From Paraspadella gotoi (taxonomy: Eukaryota > Chaetognatha), in contig CM119268.1 in the NCBI GenBank assembly GCA_051294375.1, forward strand, positions 20,534,750 to 20,598,749: a stretch of DNA of 64,000 nucleotides. The letters run 5' to 3'. Shown piece after piece: positions 1 through 10,635 of the stretch. The notes under the pieces are model-generated. The model was given only the letters and a program-made list of their open reading frames with translations, was not told the origin of the DNA and made no database searches. The position numbers were made by a program, and so were the translations under genes. Positions within the stretch are counted from its first letter, which is position 1, and every line of letters begins with the position of its first letter.

Positions 1-323
1 TGCTCCTTGAAGGAAGATAGAAGTTTTCAGAAAGTACCGTTTTTTTTAAATCAAATTATTTTCCTTCTGGTCAAGAAAAAACAATTCATATATTCCCATT
101 CATAAATAACCTAAGACACAATCCCGTAAACAATGACACAATACAATAACCAATAACCACTACCATAGTTCTATAGATTTACAGCCCCCCAGTGCTCCGG
201 CCCAGTGCTCTCCAATAGCCCCCCCACAAACTAAAAACGAAATTTGTCCCGGGAGCAAAATTTATCCGTTTTTCTCTGTCGTAAATTCCGCATCATCGTC
301 GATGTTGTAAAGGCGGGAGACGG

Positions 324-327
<4 letters not shown>

Positions 328-399
<72 letters not shown>

Positions 400-490
400 G
401 AGAGAGAGAGATGAAGAGGAAAGAAAGAAAGCAACAGAGACAACAAGAGAGATACAAAGAGATACAGAGAGACACACACAGAGAGAGAGA
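328..490. repeat. (GA)n microsatellite with degenerate flank
   Basis: A near-perfect (GA)n run of about 60 bases is followed by an interrupted GA/GACA-rich tail to about 490. On the minus strand all frames read as Ser-Leu polymers, so the long open frames here are artefacts of the repeat. The flanks 1-327 and 491-797 are AT-rich; I see no gene or recognisable element in them. Confidence 0.95.
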
Positions 491-797
491 TATTGATATC
501 GACATTGAAAGGAGCTTTAGGCTGGTACTTTAAACTGCCCTAAAAATCTACCTTATCTTATCATTTGTAAGTATTAACAGTTTTCTTGAGTTTGCATAAA
601 TGGTACTGAACAAGTAAAAAATTCTAATTTTCTAGTGGACAAAAGGCTCTTTCTAACTTAAAATTTAAGCAGACATTTTTTATTGAAAAGTCGATCCCAC
701 CCCAACAAGCGTTCTATTGGTGAATAACTAGTATAAACTGTATTAATCACAATGTTATTGATAATACTATCAAATAATGTGTTTAAGTAGAGAGTCT

Positions 798-963
798 GTG
801 GGTATTACAAGTGAATTTATTCTTTCGCCAATATTTCAATTCACATAGCGGAATCATTTTCAAGGCATTTCAATTGAATTGAAATGAAATAGAAATTGAA
901 ATATGATTCCGCTATGTGAATTGAAATATTGGCAAAAAAAATAAATGCACTTGTAATACCCAC
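798..963. repeat. 166-bp hairpin repeat (MITE-like)
   Basis: The segment begins GTGGGTATTACAAGTG and ends with the reverse complement CACTTGTAATACCCAC. The arms continue inward through a block containing AATTCACATAGCGGAATCAT and its complement, so the whole 166 bp folds back on itself with a short loop near 880. This is the architecture of a foldback MITE. No clear target-site duplication is visible at the ends, and I do not know the family. It abuts the LINE-like scrap on its right. Confidence 0.6.
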
Positions 964-1150
964 CCAGTATCAATATATTTTGTACGTATTCGGTAAGTGG
1001 GATCATGCTGACAGCATCCAAGGCAATATTTTGATCTCTATGAATAGATAACTTATGAAAGACTTTAATTGCTCGTAATTGTAATTTATCAAATTTTTCC
1101 CAGTGATAAGAACCAGCAGATAAAAAACTGGGTGATGAATATAAAAACAA
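964..1150 (-). pseudogene. Possible LINE reverse-transcriptase C-terminal scrap
   Basis: Read on the minus strand, about 60 residues after the Met at 1150 look non-repetitive. They include HWEKFDKLQLRAIKVFH and ALDAVSMIPLTEYVQN. The spacing of W, L-KLQ-RAI and a later IPL is typical of the region downstream of the RT domain in Jockey/CR1-type LINEs, where a W...L..LQ.RA.R pattern is followed by an I.PL motif. No catalytic RT motif is present, and upstream sequence is frameshifted (stops near 1170). The open frame then runs into the hairpin repeat. The assignment rests on pattern only; a chance ORF is possible. Confidence 0.25.
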
Positions 1151-1429
1151 TGAAACTACTAGTGATGAAAATAGTTGACAACTAATTTAAAAATTATTCC
1201 TGTAATATAACGAGAAATTCTATTAATTGCTATATTTTTTGTCTTTGCTTTAAAAAATAAGTCATTAATATGGGTTGTCATGTAAGTTTCTGGTCAATGT
1301 ACATCCTAGAAAGTATACTGTGTCACAAACAGGGATTCACTCATTGAATAAAAAAGTTTTACATCATATTTTTAAAGAAAGATGCTTTTAACTTTCTTAA
1401 TTTTCCAATTCAAAATTTATTTTCATTGA

Positions 1430-1630
1430 TAATTTTTTTCTTTTCTTGTTCATTGCTTTACCGTTTAACTTCTTTTTCTTTAATTTATATTCTATCATTT
1501 TCTTGGTAAATTTCTTTCTATTCTTTTTTCTTTCTTTTTCCTTCTTTTATTCTTTTTTCTTTCCATTTTTTCTTTTCTTTGCTTTTCCTTTTTTATTTCC
1601 TTCCTCTCTTTCCTTCCTCCAACTTCGATT
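1430..1630. repeat. Pyrimidine-rich (T/C) low-complexity tract
   Basis: About 200 bases almost entirely T and C on the plus strand (TTTC/TTCC mixtures). The open frame across it reads Phe/Leu/Ser-rich and is not credible as a gene. The neighbouring 1631-1930 contains a short duplicated block (GATGACAGAGGACGATGACA occurs twice near 1716 and 1752) but no gene. Confidence 0.8.
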
Positions 1631-1935
1631 CCTTCGGGATTTCTCGAGCCGTCGGTTCCGTGATTGTAGTAAAAAGGAAAATCCCCGGACTGCGATTATG
1701 TGAAGAATGATATCGATGACAGAGGACGATGACACTGAAGGATGATCTCAATGACAGAGGACGATGACACTGAAGTTGACAAGACTGACGACGATAAAAC
1801 TTCCTCCTCACTTGACCTCGCCTTTGATAACTAAATATTTTTAACGATTCGCTTCTTATTGTTGGACGAATCTTTAATTTGAATAACTGCAATATGCAAA
1901 TTGAATTAAATACAGTTTCCTGCAGTAAAAAGAGT

Positions 1936-1948
1936 GTGAGAGAGAGAA

Positions 1949-1993
<45 letters not shown>
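1936..1993. repeat. (GA)n microsatellite
   Basis: An interrupted then pure GA run. It is followed by 1994-2230, a moderately GC-richer unique stretch with several CGA/TCG triplets, in which I see no promoter or gene. Confidence 0.9.
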
Positions 1994-1994
<1 letters not shown>

Positions 1995-2420
1995 ATGGGG
2001 TTGGTCGACAATCGACCGAGCCGCGAGACGACCAAAAGGCTTCCCTCTCTGTCCGCTCCTCTCTCTCTTACACGCCGGTCAAGGTCGGAGGTCATCGCGT
2101 CGGTGACTCTCGAAAATGAGCGAGATCCTCTTCCTTTCTCTACCGACGGGCGATCGTCGCGGGGTCTAGTGCGAAAGACTCGCGAAAATACCGCTCTGAC
2201 TCTTTTTCTCTCTCTCTCTCCTACAGTTTTTGCTTTTCTATTTTTTATTATTTTCTCGTGATTTTTAAATGTTACAATGTTACAATAATCACATCAAAAA
2301 TAAAAACTTGAAAAAATATTCATGAGGAAGGATGAATATTTTTAAGTTGAGATACCTGCAGAAATTTATTTTATAACCAGTCAGCGTCGAGATAGTGGAG
2401 AGAAAGTCAACCATATTCCT

Positions 2421-2448
2421 CAGAGAGAGAGAAAGAAAAGAGAGAAAA

Positions 2449-2479
<31 letters not shown>

Positions 2480-2515
2480 ACGAGACATAGAAAGAGAGTG
2501 AGAGAGCGAGAGGTG
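2421..2515. repeat. Interrupted (GA)n microsatellite
   Basis: GA dinucleotides broken by AAAG and ACGAGACATAG interruptions. The following 2516-2735 is purine-rich unique sequence without a recognisable gene. Confidence 0.9.
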
Positions 2516-2736
2516 ACATAAAACGCGACTCGCCTTACCAAGAGGGACTAAACATTGTTCCTTTTTAGTCCGAGTTGAGTTATGGTGACAACAATGGGGA
2601 GAAGGAAGAGAAAGTAGAGGAAGAGGAAGAAGAAAATTAAAAGACGAAGAGGATCGAAGGAAAAAAGTCTGACATTGAAAACTTGATAAATGAGAAGAAA
2701 ACAAGGATTTGGAGAAAAAAATGGAATTTTCTCAAA

Positions 2737-2791
<55 letters not shown>
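2737..2791. repeat. (GA)n microsatellite
   Basis: A pure GA run of about 27 units. The AT-rich sequence after it (2792-3020) holds nothing recognisable. Confidence 0.95.
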
Positions 2792-2794
<3 letters not shown>

Positions 2795-3022
2795 ACAGGA
2801 GGTAGATAATAATATATAAATATAATATTAAATTGAAATAAAAATTATCCATTCAGTCAATAAAGATTATGCTACGATACGTATGTCGAGATGTGCTATT
2901 GTTATGATTAATTGATTATAATATATGTATATTATATAGTGCGTTTATTTTCTCTCTTTCGAACATATTGATATTCACATACACATAATTTTTTAAAATC
3001 TAGCTTCATTTTTATGGTATAA

Positions 3023-3086
3023 TTGAATTGTATTAAATGTATTAATTGTATTTGAATTGTATTAATTGTGTTTGAATTGTATTAAA
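3023..3086 (+). repeat. 20-bp tandem repeat, about 3 copies
   Basis: The unit TTGAATTGTATTAATTGTGT is repeated about three times with minor variation. It leads directly into the hairpin motif at 3089, so the two may be the 3' end of one mobile element. Confidence 0.7.
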
Positions 3087-3088
3087 GG

Positions 3089-3126
3089 CCGATGAAGGCT
3101 TGAAAGTCAAGCCGAAACAAGTCCGT
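3089..3126 (+). other. GATGA-hairpin-GAAAC motif (hammerhead-like core)
   Basis: CCGATGA at 3089-3095 is followed by A and a perfect 7-bp stem (GGCTTGA at 3097-3103, TCAAGCC at 3107-3113, loop AAG), then GAAAC at 3114-3118 and AAGTCCG. The order CUGAUGA - stem II - GAAA is the conserved core of hammerhead ribozymes, which are known at the ends of Penelope-like elements and retrozymes. This copy has C in place of the U of CUGAUGA, and a convincing stem I/III is not visible, so activity is unlikely. Equally it may be the 3' hairpin of a retroelement. Related copies are at 5981, 10296, 12823 and 17217. Confidence 0.4.
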
Positions 3127-3542
3127 TTTTATAAAAAAATAAAATCGTTGTACGAACTCAAATTTTGCTAATTCCTAATACAGTTTGATTTTTATAAAAA
3201 AGGATTTTCAGCTCGATCTATTTTTAAAGTCGTTCCGCATTTGACAGAATGACTAGTATCAATTAAGCGATGCGAACTTGTTTGTCTGGTTTCTTTTGAA
3301 TGTTTAACGATTTGAGCTTAATTTTGGCGTAGGTAATTTATGCTTGATGGCGTTAAAACGTCTTCTTGATGGCGCTACGTCAACCTATTGTTGGCGAGAC
3401 GGTTTTATAGCACAACAGCGTCAAAGCAGTGGATTCCGAATCACAGTTTTCATTTCTTTAAATATTTTCTCTTTTGTCCGACGTCGATAAAAAATAAAAA
3501 CAGAAAAAAAAAATTCAATAAAAAAAAAAACGTTTCGCTCAG

Positions 3543-3634
3543 ATGCCACCGCGCCGCCGCCGCGCCGCCGCCGCCGCCGCAAGCCGCCGCCGCCGCCAGC
3601 CGCCGCCGCCGCACCGCCGCCGCCGCCGCCGCCG
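3543..3634 (+). repeat. (GCC)n trinucleotide array
   Basis: About 90 bases of CCG/GCC repeats with CAA/GCA interruptions. All frames give Pro, Ala or Arg runs. It marks the left edge of duplication copy A, and a shorter (GCC)n run marks the left edge of copy B at 10477. Confidence 0.9.
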
Positions 3635-3740
3635 TCCGTCTCCCGACAGAGGGTGCAGCGAGGAGAGGAGGAACAAATGGCTAACGAGGAGGAGAATCGT
3701 TAACGGGCAAAGGCGCCAACACAAATCATAAGCCATAGGG

Positions 3741-3960
3741 AAGGGTGGGAAGGGGATGCGAAGGGGATGGAATTGGGCATGGGGAAGGGATGGACGATTG
3801 GGAAGGGGAAGGGGATCGGAGATTGGGATGAGGAAGGGATGGAGATTGGAAGGGCGGAAGGGGAATGAGATTTGGGAATGGGGAAGGGGAATGGAGAAAT
3901 TGGGGGTATTTGGGGAAGGATGGAGTTGGGAATGGGAAGATGGAATGATGGGACTAAAAT
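3741..3960 (+). repeat. GGAAGGGGATGG-type G-rich minisatellite
   Basis: Irregular repeats of GGGAAGGGGATGGAGATTGG. The matching part of copy B is mostly the 205-N gap at 10636-10840. G-run density gives the plus strand quadruplex potential. Confidence 0.75.
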
Positions 3961-4039
3961 TGATGGAAAAAGATGAATGAAAAAGGGAAAGCGGATGTTT
4001 GGGACAAAGAAGTTGGATAAAGATTTTGAGTTGGTGGAG

Positions 4040-5035
4040 GGAAGAATGACGGCGACGAAGGCGAAGCGATAGGGAACGATTGGAAAAGACGATGGAGACC
4101 GCGATGATAAACGAGGAGGAAGCAATGGAGGAAGCGATATGGACATGCGTTGGAGAACGCGATAGGAAAGCGATAGTGAAACGATATTAAATCGATGGTA
4201 ACAACATAATTAAATTTGATGGGGAAGCGATAGGAAGCGAGGAGGAAGCCAGAGAGGAAGCGATATAAAGCGATGGTAAAAACGATATTAAAGTGGATTG
4301 GGAAGCGATAGGAAAGCGAGGAGGAAGCGAGGAGAAAGCAATTATTAAAGCAATGGTAAACGATATTAAAGCGATGGGAAAGCGATAGAAGCGCATGGTA
4401 AAACAATATTAAAGCGACAGGGAAGCAGTAGAAAGCGAGAGGAAGAGAGGAGGGAAGCGATAATTAAAGCGATGGTAAAATGATATTAAAGCGATGGGGC
4501 AGCGATAGGAAGCGATTGTAAATGATATTAAAGCAACTTGGGAAAGCGCTAAAAAAGCGAGGAGGAAGTGAGGAAGGAAGCAATATTAAGCAATGGTAAT
4601 GCTATAAAGCAATGGGGGAGCGATAAGAAAGCAATGGTAAAAACGATATTGAAAGTGATGGGGAAGCGATAGGTTTTAAAGCGATGGGGTAAAACGATAT
4701 TCAAAAGCGATTGGGAAGCAATAGGAACGCGATGGTAAAACGATATTAAAGCGATTGGGACAGCGATAGGAAAGCGATGGTAAAACATAATTAAAGCGAT
4801 GGGGAAGCGATAGAAAGCGATGGTAACGATATTAAAGCGATTGGGAAGCAATAGAAAGCGATGGTAAAACGTATTAAGCGATTGGGAAAGCGAATAGGAA
4901 AGCGATGGTAAAACGATATTAAAGCGATGGGGAAGCGATAAGGAACGCCCGAGGAGGAAGCGAGGAGGAAGAGATATTAAAGCGATGGTTAAAGATATTA
5001 AGCGATGGGGAAGCGATAAGGAAAGGCGATGGAAC
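4040..5035 (+). repeat. ~44-bp minisatellite, copy A
   Basis: About 1 kb built from two alternating half-units, AAAGCGATGGTAAAACGATA and AAGCGATGGGGAAGCGATAG, with AAGCGAGGAGGAAGCGAGGA variants. Many units have single-base gains or losses compared with the cleaner array at 10983-11860. Frames are open only because stops are rare in the unit. The following 5036-5780 is AT-rich with no gene visible. Confidence 0.9.
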
Positions 5036-5780
5036 GCGAGAGAGAAAAGTCGTCGGTCGGATTGGCGAAAATGAGCGCAGTTGTGCGCTGAAGGCGACGA
5101 CGTTGGGGTGAGGCGTGGGGGTTGAGAAAGATGGTGGGGTGGGAGCGTGGCGGGGTTTGAAGGTCGAGGTGGTAAGGGGAGGGGGCCGGGGTGGGCGGTC
5201 AAAAAATAAAGTAAAATAAAAGAAAAATCTAACAATGAAATTTCTTAAAAACTTTGATGAAAATTCGTTTTATAGAATAACAAAATTTCTTCTTTAACCT
5301 AATCTTAAGGGATCTTAGATTTTAAAATATTTTAAATATATATTATTGTTTTATTTCTTTCGTTCTTTTCGTAGGTAGCATAAAGAAAGTTTTTATTTTA
5401 TTTTCAGACCTAACATGCCTTGACCGGTATCACCGTCACCAACTCTCTTTTGTCTGGAGGGGGGGGCTGCTCTTTTTTGGCTCTTTCTTCACCTTGAGTT
5501 TTCACTTTTTTCTTACCCGATACTTTAATTTAGTTTTTCACCTTTCCATTTTTCAAATTATTTTATCTGTAGAATTTTAATTTATCTCAGTTTAATGGTT
5601 AATCTCACAGTTTATACAATTTAACATCTGTTATTTTCTTAACCATTAAACAAATTGTAACTTCATTGATAGTTGGCTAAAATTTTAATTCTTTTCCCCT
5701 TTTTCTTCAGCCTTTAACTCTCCTTAATCTGTCCTTCGATTCTTACTCTCTTTTCTAAATTCTATGTGGAAACTTTCCTA

Positions 5781-5931
5781 TCTCTCTCTCTCTCTCTCTC
5801 TCGCTTCTCTCTCTCTTGCTTTCTCTTCTCTCTCTTGTCTCTCTCTCCTGTCTGCTCTCTCCTCTCTCTCTCTCTCTCTCCTCTCCTCTCTCTCTCTCTC
5901 TACTTCCTCTCTCTTCTCTCTCCTCTCTCAC
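5781..5931. repeat. Interrupted (CT)n array, copy A
   Basis: A pyrimidine array broken by CTTCTC and TGTC interruptions. The equivalent in copy B (12592-12771) is longer and purer, as expected if copy A contains sequencing error in a dinucleotide run. Confidence 0.9.
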
Positions 5932-5980
5932 CATTACTTTTTTGGAAGAAATCTGTGAGAGTTTTTCAAACAATTTCGCG

Positions 5981-6022
5981 CTGATGAAGGCTCACAATAT
6001 AGGCGAAACATATCCGTTTTTT
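5981..6022 (+). other. GATGA...GAAAC hairpin motif, copy A
   Basis: CTGATGA, with the exact hammerhead CUGAUGA heptamer, is followed by AGGCTCACAATATAGGC and then GAAACATATCCGTTTTTT. The stem between the two conserved boxes is mostly decayed (only a few pairs possible). The sequence continues into an AT-rich block rich in AATTAATTAAA. The duplicate in copy B starts at 12823. It is probably the 3' end of a dispersed retroelement. Confidence 0.4.
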
Positions 6023-6447
6023 CATGTTAATTAAAATTAATTAAATCAATTAAAATTAATTGAAATAAAGAAAAATTCCTTTAATATATTTTAATAAGAT
6101 TGATGCAGTATATTTCTATTTCTATTTTTTACTATCTAATAATAGTATTTTTGGGGAGGTTGTTTAGTATTGTCTTCAGTCTTCTGTCTTTTTCCTTTCG
6201 GTTTTTTTATTGTGTTAGAACATTTTTATATTTTATTACGTAGATTGTCTATTATCCATAATATATAACTTACATTAACATCTACATTTCTCATCTTAAA
6301 CTATATAAAATACAGCACTTTTCATTTTATCGACTTTTATTATTCTATTTATCCCAATAATTAATTATATTATTATTTTTACTCTTTTCTAATTCTTCAT
6401 CTAATCCAGTTACCACCTCTCCTTCCGTATTTCTTTTTCCTCCCTTC

Positions 6448-6462
6448 TCTCTCTCTCTCTCA

Positions 6463-6494
<32 letters not shown>

Positions 6495-6600
6495 TCTCTC
6501 TCTCTCTCTCTTCTCTCTCTCTTTATCTCTCTCTCTTCTCTCTCTCTCTCCTCTCCTCTCCTTCTTCTCTCCCGCTTCGCTCTTCTCTCTCTTTCTTCAT
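6448..6600. repeat. Interrupted (CT)n array, copy A
   Basis: CT runs with TTTC and CTTC breaks; the counterpart in copy B is 13293-13445. The surrounding 6023-6447 and 6601-6900 are AT-rich without a recognisable gene. Confidence 0.9.
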
Positions 6601-6899
6601 CTCTCTTTTTTCCCCCACTACGACCCGGCTGAGCTCATACCTGCAGATCATGATGTATCGAAGGTTTTTTCCCTCGTTTCTGCTTCGTAGTGAGGATTGT
6701 CGTTTCAAGCTGAGTTCCCTGTAGTCGTGGAAAATTTTAAGTAGTAAAGCAACAAAAAGTTTAGGCTATTTGATTAAAAAAGTTGCTAATTACCGGTATT
6801 AGACCATATTCCTATAATGAGACTATTTTTATTAATCGTAGAAAAATGGACTATAGTTCTCTCTCTCTTTTTCTATCCTTCAATCTTATCCAATTAAAC

Positions 6900-6905
<6 letters not shown>

Positions 6906-6985
<80 letters not shown>
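6906..6985. repeat. (CT)n microsatellite, copy A
   Basis: A CT run interrupted twice by TCTTCT. The counterpart in copy B (13739-13861) is longer and pure. Confidence 0.95.
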
Positions 6986-6986
<1 letters not shown>

Positions 6987-7175
6987 TTTCTTTATCCCTG
7001 ACATCTGTTGGTGACCAAATCACACGAAGATTTATTAATTAGATTTTCGCGAACATTAAACGTTCCACTTTCTCACGTGGAATTCTTTTTTCCATTCAAA
7101 AAGGTTAAGCACGCCAACGTAGATCACGATGCTGATGTGATGAACGGGAAAAAGTCTAAGCAGCGGCTGGCGATT

Positions 7176-7331
7176 TCTCATTCATTCATTCATTCATTCA
7201 TTCATTTATTTTATTCATTTCTTTCATTCATTACATTCATTCATTCTTCATCATTCATTCTTTCATTCATTCTTCATTCATTCTTTCATTCATTCTTTCA
7301 TTCATTCTTTCATTCATTCATTCTTCATTTA
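7176..7331 (+). repeat. (CATT)n tetranucleotide array, copy A
   Basis: CATT repeats with CTTT-containing variants. The counterpart in copy B is at 14055-14242. Downstream, 7332-7660 is unique and includes a near-duplicate motif GCGCCATCTCT occurring twice near 7465 and 7482. Confidence 0.95.
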
Positions 7332-7659
7332 GCTTTCAATGACCTTGATTTATCATTAATATTATCATGATAACGCTTTTCATTTTATCACGTAATTTTC
7401 TTCGTGTTTTTTCGCCAAATGTGTTTCTTTATTAGCGCATTTGTTCACAGCGTTGGTGGCGCCATCTCTGGTAGCGCCATCTCTTCCTCGCGTCTCTATC
7501 TTCCTCCTTTCGAAATATCTCAATGTCTTCAACTCTTTCCTCTAATTTTTCTTTTGTATTCATTTTACTTTTCTCTCTTTTTTACTTTCACATTTGTGAA
7601 TTTAACTTTTCACTTTCACTCAAGTTCTCTTACACTTTTGTGAGTGTCTCACGAACCCA

Positions 7660-7800
7660 ACAATTTCAGCCGACAACATTGAATCGACGACAACGAGGAC
7701 AAACGACAACAAAAACGATGACAACAACGACAAAGGCGCCACGAAGATAGACCGCTAACGTAAAGGAGAGAAAAGATGTAATAACGACAACAAAGACGCG
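7660..7800 (+). repeat. ACAACGACAA-type low-complexity stretch, copy A
   Basis: Irregular CAACGACAA/AAAACGATGACAAC repeats; the counterpart in copy B is ~14580-14730. The stretch 7801-8076 after it is AT-rich with no gene. Confidence 0.65.
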
Positions 7801-8076
7801 TGAGATTTTACGAGAAAGAAAATGTAATTAAATATAAACAAATTTTTAAAATTTTTTTAGTTGTAAATATTATAATCTGATTGTAAATTCCCGAGAAACG
7901 AGATTTAAAAATTTAAAAAAAAGTTTAAAGTTATTTACTAGTGACTATATTAAACTTTTTAGATATTATAATAAAAGAAAGTAGTAGATGATTACTAATT
8001 TGTTCTTCTTTCCACTGAAGAGACAGTAATTATTGATAAGTGTTAATGACAGAACCGTCCCATATCATCATAACTA

Positions 8077-8250
8077 AGCTTCGGATCGGCTGTAACGCCA
8101 TGTGACAGACGGGTTAAGCGCCCGTCCTCTTTACTGCCAGACGACAACCGGCTAGAACCCCGGACCTTTGGTTGGAGGTTGAATGACTTGCCTCCGGCAC
8201 CAATGGGCGGTTGGTGGATTTTTAGTCCACCATACCACCATAATTGACGG
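8077..8250 (+). mobile_element. tRNA-derived SINE, copy A
   Basis: This is the same element as 15004-15180, with several extra or missing bases. It has the tRNA-like A-box region GACAGACGGGTTAAGCG and a B-box-like region around GGCTAGAACCCC, followed by a unique body with an inverted pair (GGTGGATTTTTAGTCCACC). See the copy at 15004 for the cleaner tRNA structure. Confidence 0.6.
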
Positions 8251-8322
8251 AAGAATGTTAGATTCTTATCGAAACCCTGATAACAGCATTTCCGCTTTGA
8301 CTTACGAAGAAATGTATTTTTA

Positions 8323-8392
8323 GAGAAGAGAGAGAGAGAAGAGAGAGAAGAAGAGAGAGAGAGAGGAGAGAGGAGAGAGAGAAGAGAGATGA
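8323..8392. repeat. (GA)n microsatellite, copy A
   Basis: GA repeats with AAGAAG and GGAG breaks; the copy B equivalent at 15255-15356 is pure and longer. Confidence 0.9.
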
Positions 8393-8467
8393 AATAAAGC
8401 GAGGAAAGCAGAGAAGGTTGCGCTGTTCAAGGGACTGAGCACTATATAAATGGTCTGTTTTTTTTGG

Positions 8468-8617
8468 GGGAGATAAGAAGTAGGTATTAAGGGGTAAGGT
8501 ATAAGGGGGGTAAAAAAGAAGAAGCTAAGTATAAGGGGTAAGGGGTAAAAATATAAGGGGTAAGGGGTAAAAGGAGATAAGAAGTAAGGTATAAGGGGTA
8601 AGGGGTAAAAAGTTGTA
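8468..8617 (+). repeat. GGGGTAA-type G-rich tandem repeat, copy A
   Basis: Units such as AAGGTATAAGGGGTAAGGGG are repeated with AAAAGAGATAAG spacers. Multiple GGGG runs per 50 bases give quadruplex potential. It looks superficially telomere-like but the period is irregular. The copy B array is at 15437-15573. The following 8618-8936 is unique sequence with no gene seen. Confidence 0.8.
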
Positions 8618-8936
8618 AAATTACTGAAGTTAATCCAGGTTTGTCCGCTTAATAAAATTGCTTCAAATACTCATTTATGTTATATTTGCAACGTAAAATT
8701 TAAACTGGAAAGAATATGTGGAGGTTTTGATTTAATGGTTGTTCCAAAGTTATACCGCATATAAAAAGTGGCGGCTAATGGTGGGTGGTGGACCCGCGTG
8801 GTGGTACATCCCCGTCGTCAATCAAATAACTATTTGGGGATGTTGTGGCTGCCCCGAACTCTGATCCCTTTTTCATGTTGGTATCGGAAACAGATAACAC
8901 GCGGACCAGCATAACTAACGCCATTACAACCGGAAG

Positions 8937-8950
8937 AGAGAAGGAGAGAC

Positions 8951-9013
<63 letters not shown>

Positions 9014-9016
9014 GAA
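8937..9016. repeat. (GA)n microsatellite, copy A
   Basis: GA repeats with GGAG interruptions; equivalent to 15897-15955. Sequence 9017-9305 is purine-rich with short A-runs and holds no gene. Confidence 0.9.
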
Positions 9017-9305
9017 GAAGCGAGGAAGAGGCGGAATGACATCACAGAACTAGGAAGATATATGGTGTTGAGTGAGAGCGAGGGAAAAAAACAGGAGGGG
9101 ATTTTGAAGAAATGATAAGAATTAAGAAAGAAGAAGAGATAAAAAAAAAAGAAGTTAGAAGGAATATTACGTCAACCTTGATTATTGGGGATGAGTAAAA
9201 AAAAAAAATTTAGAAAAAAGGAAAAGGGATTAGGAAATCATTGAAAAAAGGAAAAAAAGAAGTGCAATAGTAAGGAAGGGAATTGAGACCGGCTTTTTGC
9301 TACGT

Positions 9306-9830
9306 GGTGAGTGTCGGCACTAGATACCAACATTGGTTTGAATGTGGAGATCCAAAGTGCCAAATTTAAATGAGTGTCGGCAATTAAGACGCCAATGTTG
9401 GTATGTATGTGAGCATTCCTATCTGCCAAATTAAAGCGAGTGTCGGAATTGAAGGTGCGCAACGTTTGGCAGAATATGACATCCCAAAGAGCCAATTTTA
9501 AGCAAACGACGACATTCAGAGGCCAATTTTGGTAGGCGCCAGTAATTGGGCTTGCGGTACTATGTTGGCATGATTAAATTCAAAGGAGTGTCTGCATCAT
9601 AGGAACCAATGTTGATACGAAGTTGGCATCAAGGGAGACAATAATTAAACATAGAAATGTGGGGAGAAAAAAACTGACAGAGCAAAAAGTTAGCAAGAAT
9701 GTTGGCATTTAGAACTACAATGTTGTGCACAAAACGTGGCATCCAAAGCGCCAATGTTGGGATGAGCGTCGGCAACCAAAAAAGTGAACGTCGACACGAT
9801 CTGACTAACGGAATAGTGATGGCATCAAAG
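9306..9830 (+). repeat. 65-bp minisatellite, copy A
   Basis: Three clear 65-bp units starting GAGTGTCGGC are followed by more diverged units that keep the CCAATGTTGG and GCATCCAAAG blocks. The same array appears at 16225-16790 with fewer indels. The array reads open in places but encodes nothing recognisable. Confidence 0.85.
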
Positions 9831-9949
9831 GGAGAAGAGATCGAGGAAAATGCAGAACCAATGTTTATCGATCATCGTCAGTGCGCTGAGGCGGTGGTGA
9901 GGGTGGTGGAGGTGGGAAGGGGTTAAGGGGGGGGGGCGGCGAATTCCGA

Positions 9950-10075
9950 GAGAAGGGCGGAAGATGCGACAGCTGAAGCAGACGACGCAAGACGATGCAG
10001 CTGAAGCAGACGACGCAGCGGACGCAGCCAAAGCTGACGACGCCAGCCAGGGCAGACGACGAAGCTGACGGCTTT
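9950..10075 (+). repeat. GACGACGCAG-type GC-rich repeat, copy A
   Basis: Repeats of GCAGACGACGCAG and GCTGAAGCAGACGACG; translation gives Ala/Ser-rich or Thr/Gln-rich peptides. The copy B match is 16880-16990. Confidence 0.75.
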
Positions 10076-10295
10076 AACTTTTTTAATCCACCGTCACCAC
10101 CGATTTTCGACACGTCACTTTTAACGCCAATTTTTTTTGTTTCACTAAATACTTTTTGAGAGTTCGGTATTTGTCAGGTGGCGATTGTTGATTCGTGAAT
10201 GAAAAAAAAAATATTTTAATGGTTAATTTTAAGCATTTGGTGTATTTATTCCTTTCTTTTCGTTGGTTTTTTCACGATCAAACTTTCACTTGGCT

Positions 10296-10345
10296 CTGAT
10301 GAATCTAACACATGGCCGAAAAATATACGTTTAATAATTAAACTG
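10296..10345 (+). other. CTGATGA...CCGAAAAA motif, copy A
   Basis: CTGATGA is followed 14 bases later by GGCCGAAAAATATACG. It belongs to the same motif class as 5981 but the intervening stem is decayed. It is repeated at 17217 in copy B. Confidence 0.35.
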
Positions 10346-10451
10346 TATTTTCGTTGAAACAAAGTAAAAATTGTTTGACTTTTAAAAAAACAAAGTGTAA
10401 TAAAAAACTTGTTACAGAACTTTCACGCGCACGAAGCCTTAAAAAATTATA

Positions 10452-10476
10452 NNNNNNNNNNNNNNNNNNNNNNNNN
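10452..10476. other. Assembly gap, 25 N
   Basis: Exactly 25 N between the two direct copies. A fixed length of 25 is a placeholder, not an estimated distance. It coincides with the junction of copy A and copy B. Confidence 0.99.
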
Positions 10477-10635
10477 CCGCCGCCGCCGCCGCCGCCGTCG
10501 TCTCCCGACAGAGGGTGCAGCGGAGGGAGGAGGAACAAATGGCTAACGAGAGGAGAAGTCGTAACCGGGAAAAGGCGCCAACACAAATCATAAGCCATAG
10601 GGAAAGGGTGGGAAGGGGATGGAGAAGGGGATGGA

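Larger units (their letters stand above)
3541..10451 (+). repeat. Direct duplication, copy A (~6.9 kb)
   Basis: The order and sequence of this segment are repeated in 10477-17375. For example TCTCCCGACAGAGGGTGCAG lies at 3639 and again at 10501, and the ACGAAGCCTTAAAAA end lies at ~10430 and ~17351, an offset of 6.86-6.92 kb. Copy A carries scattered single-base indels, especially in homopolymers and repeat units, relative to copy B. It also spans the two internal N runs of copy B. It ends at a 25-N gap. This looks like uncorrected long-read sequence laid next to its own polished copy rather than a true tandem duplication. Confidence 0.9.
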
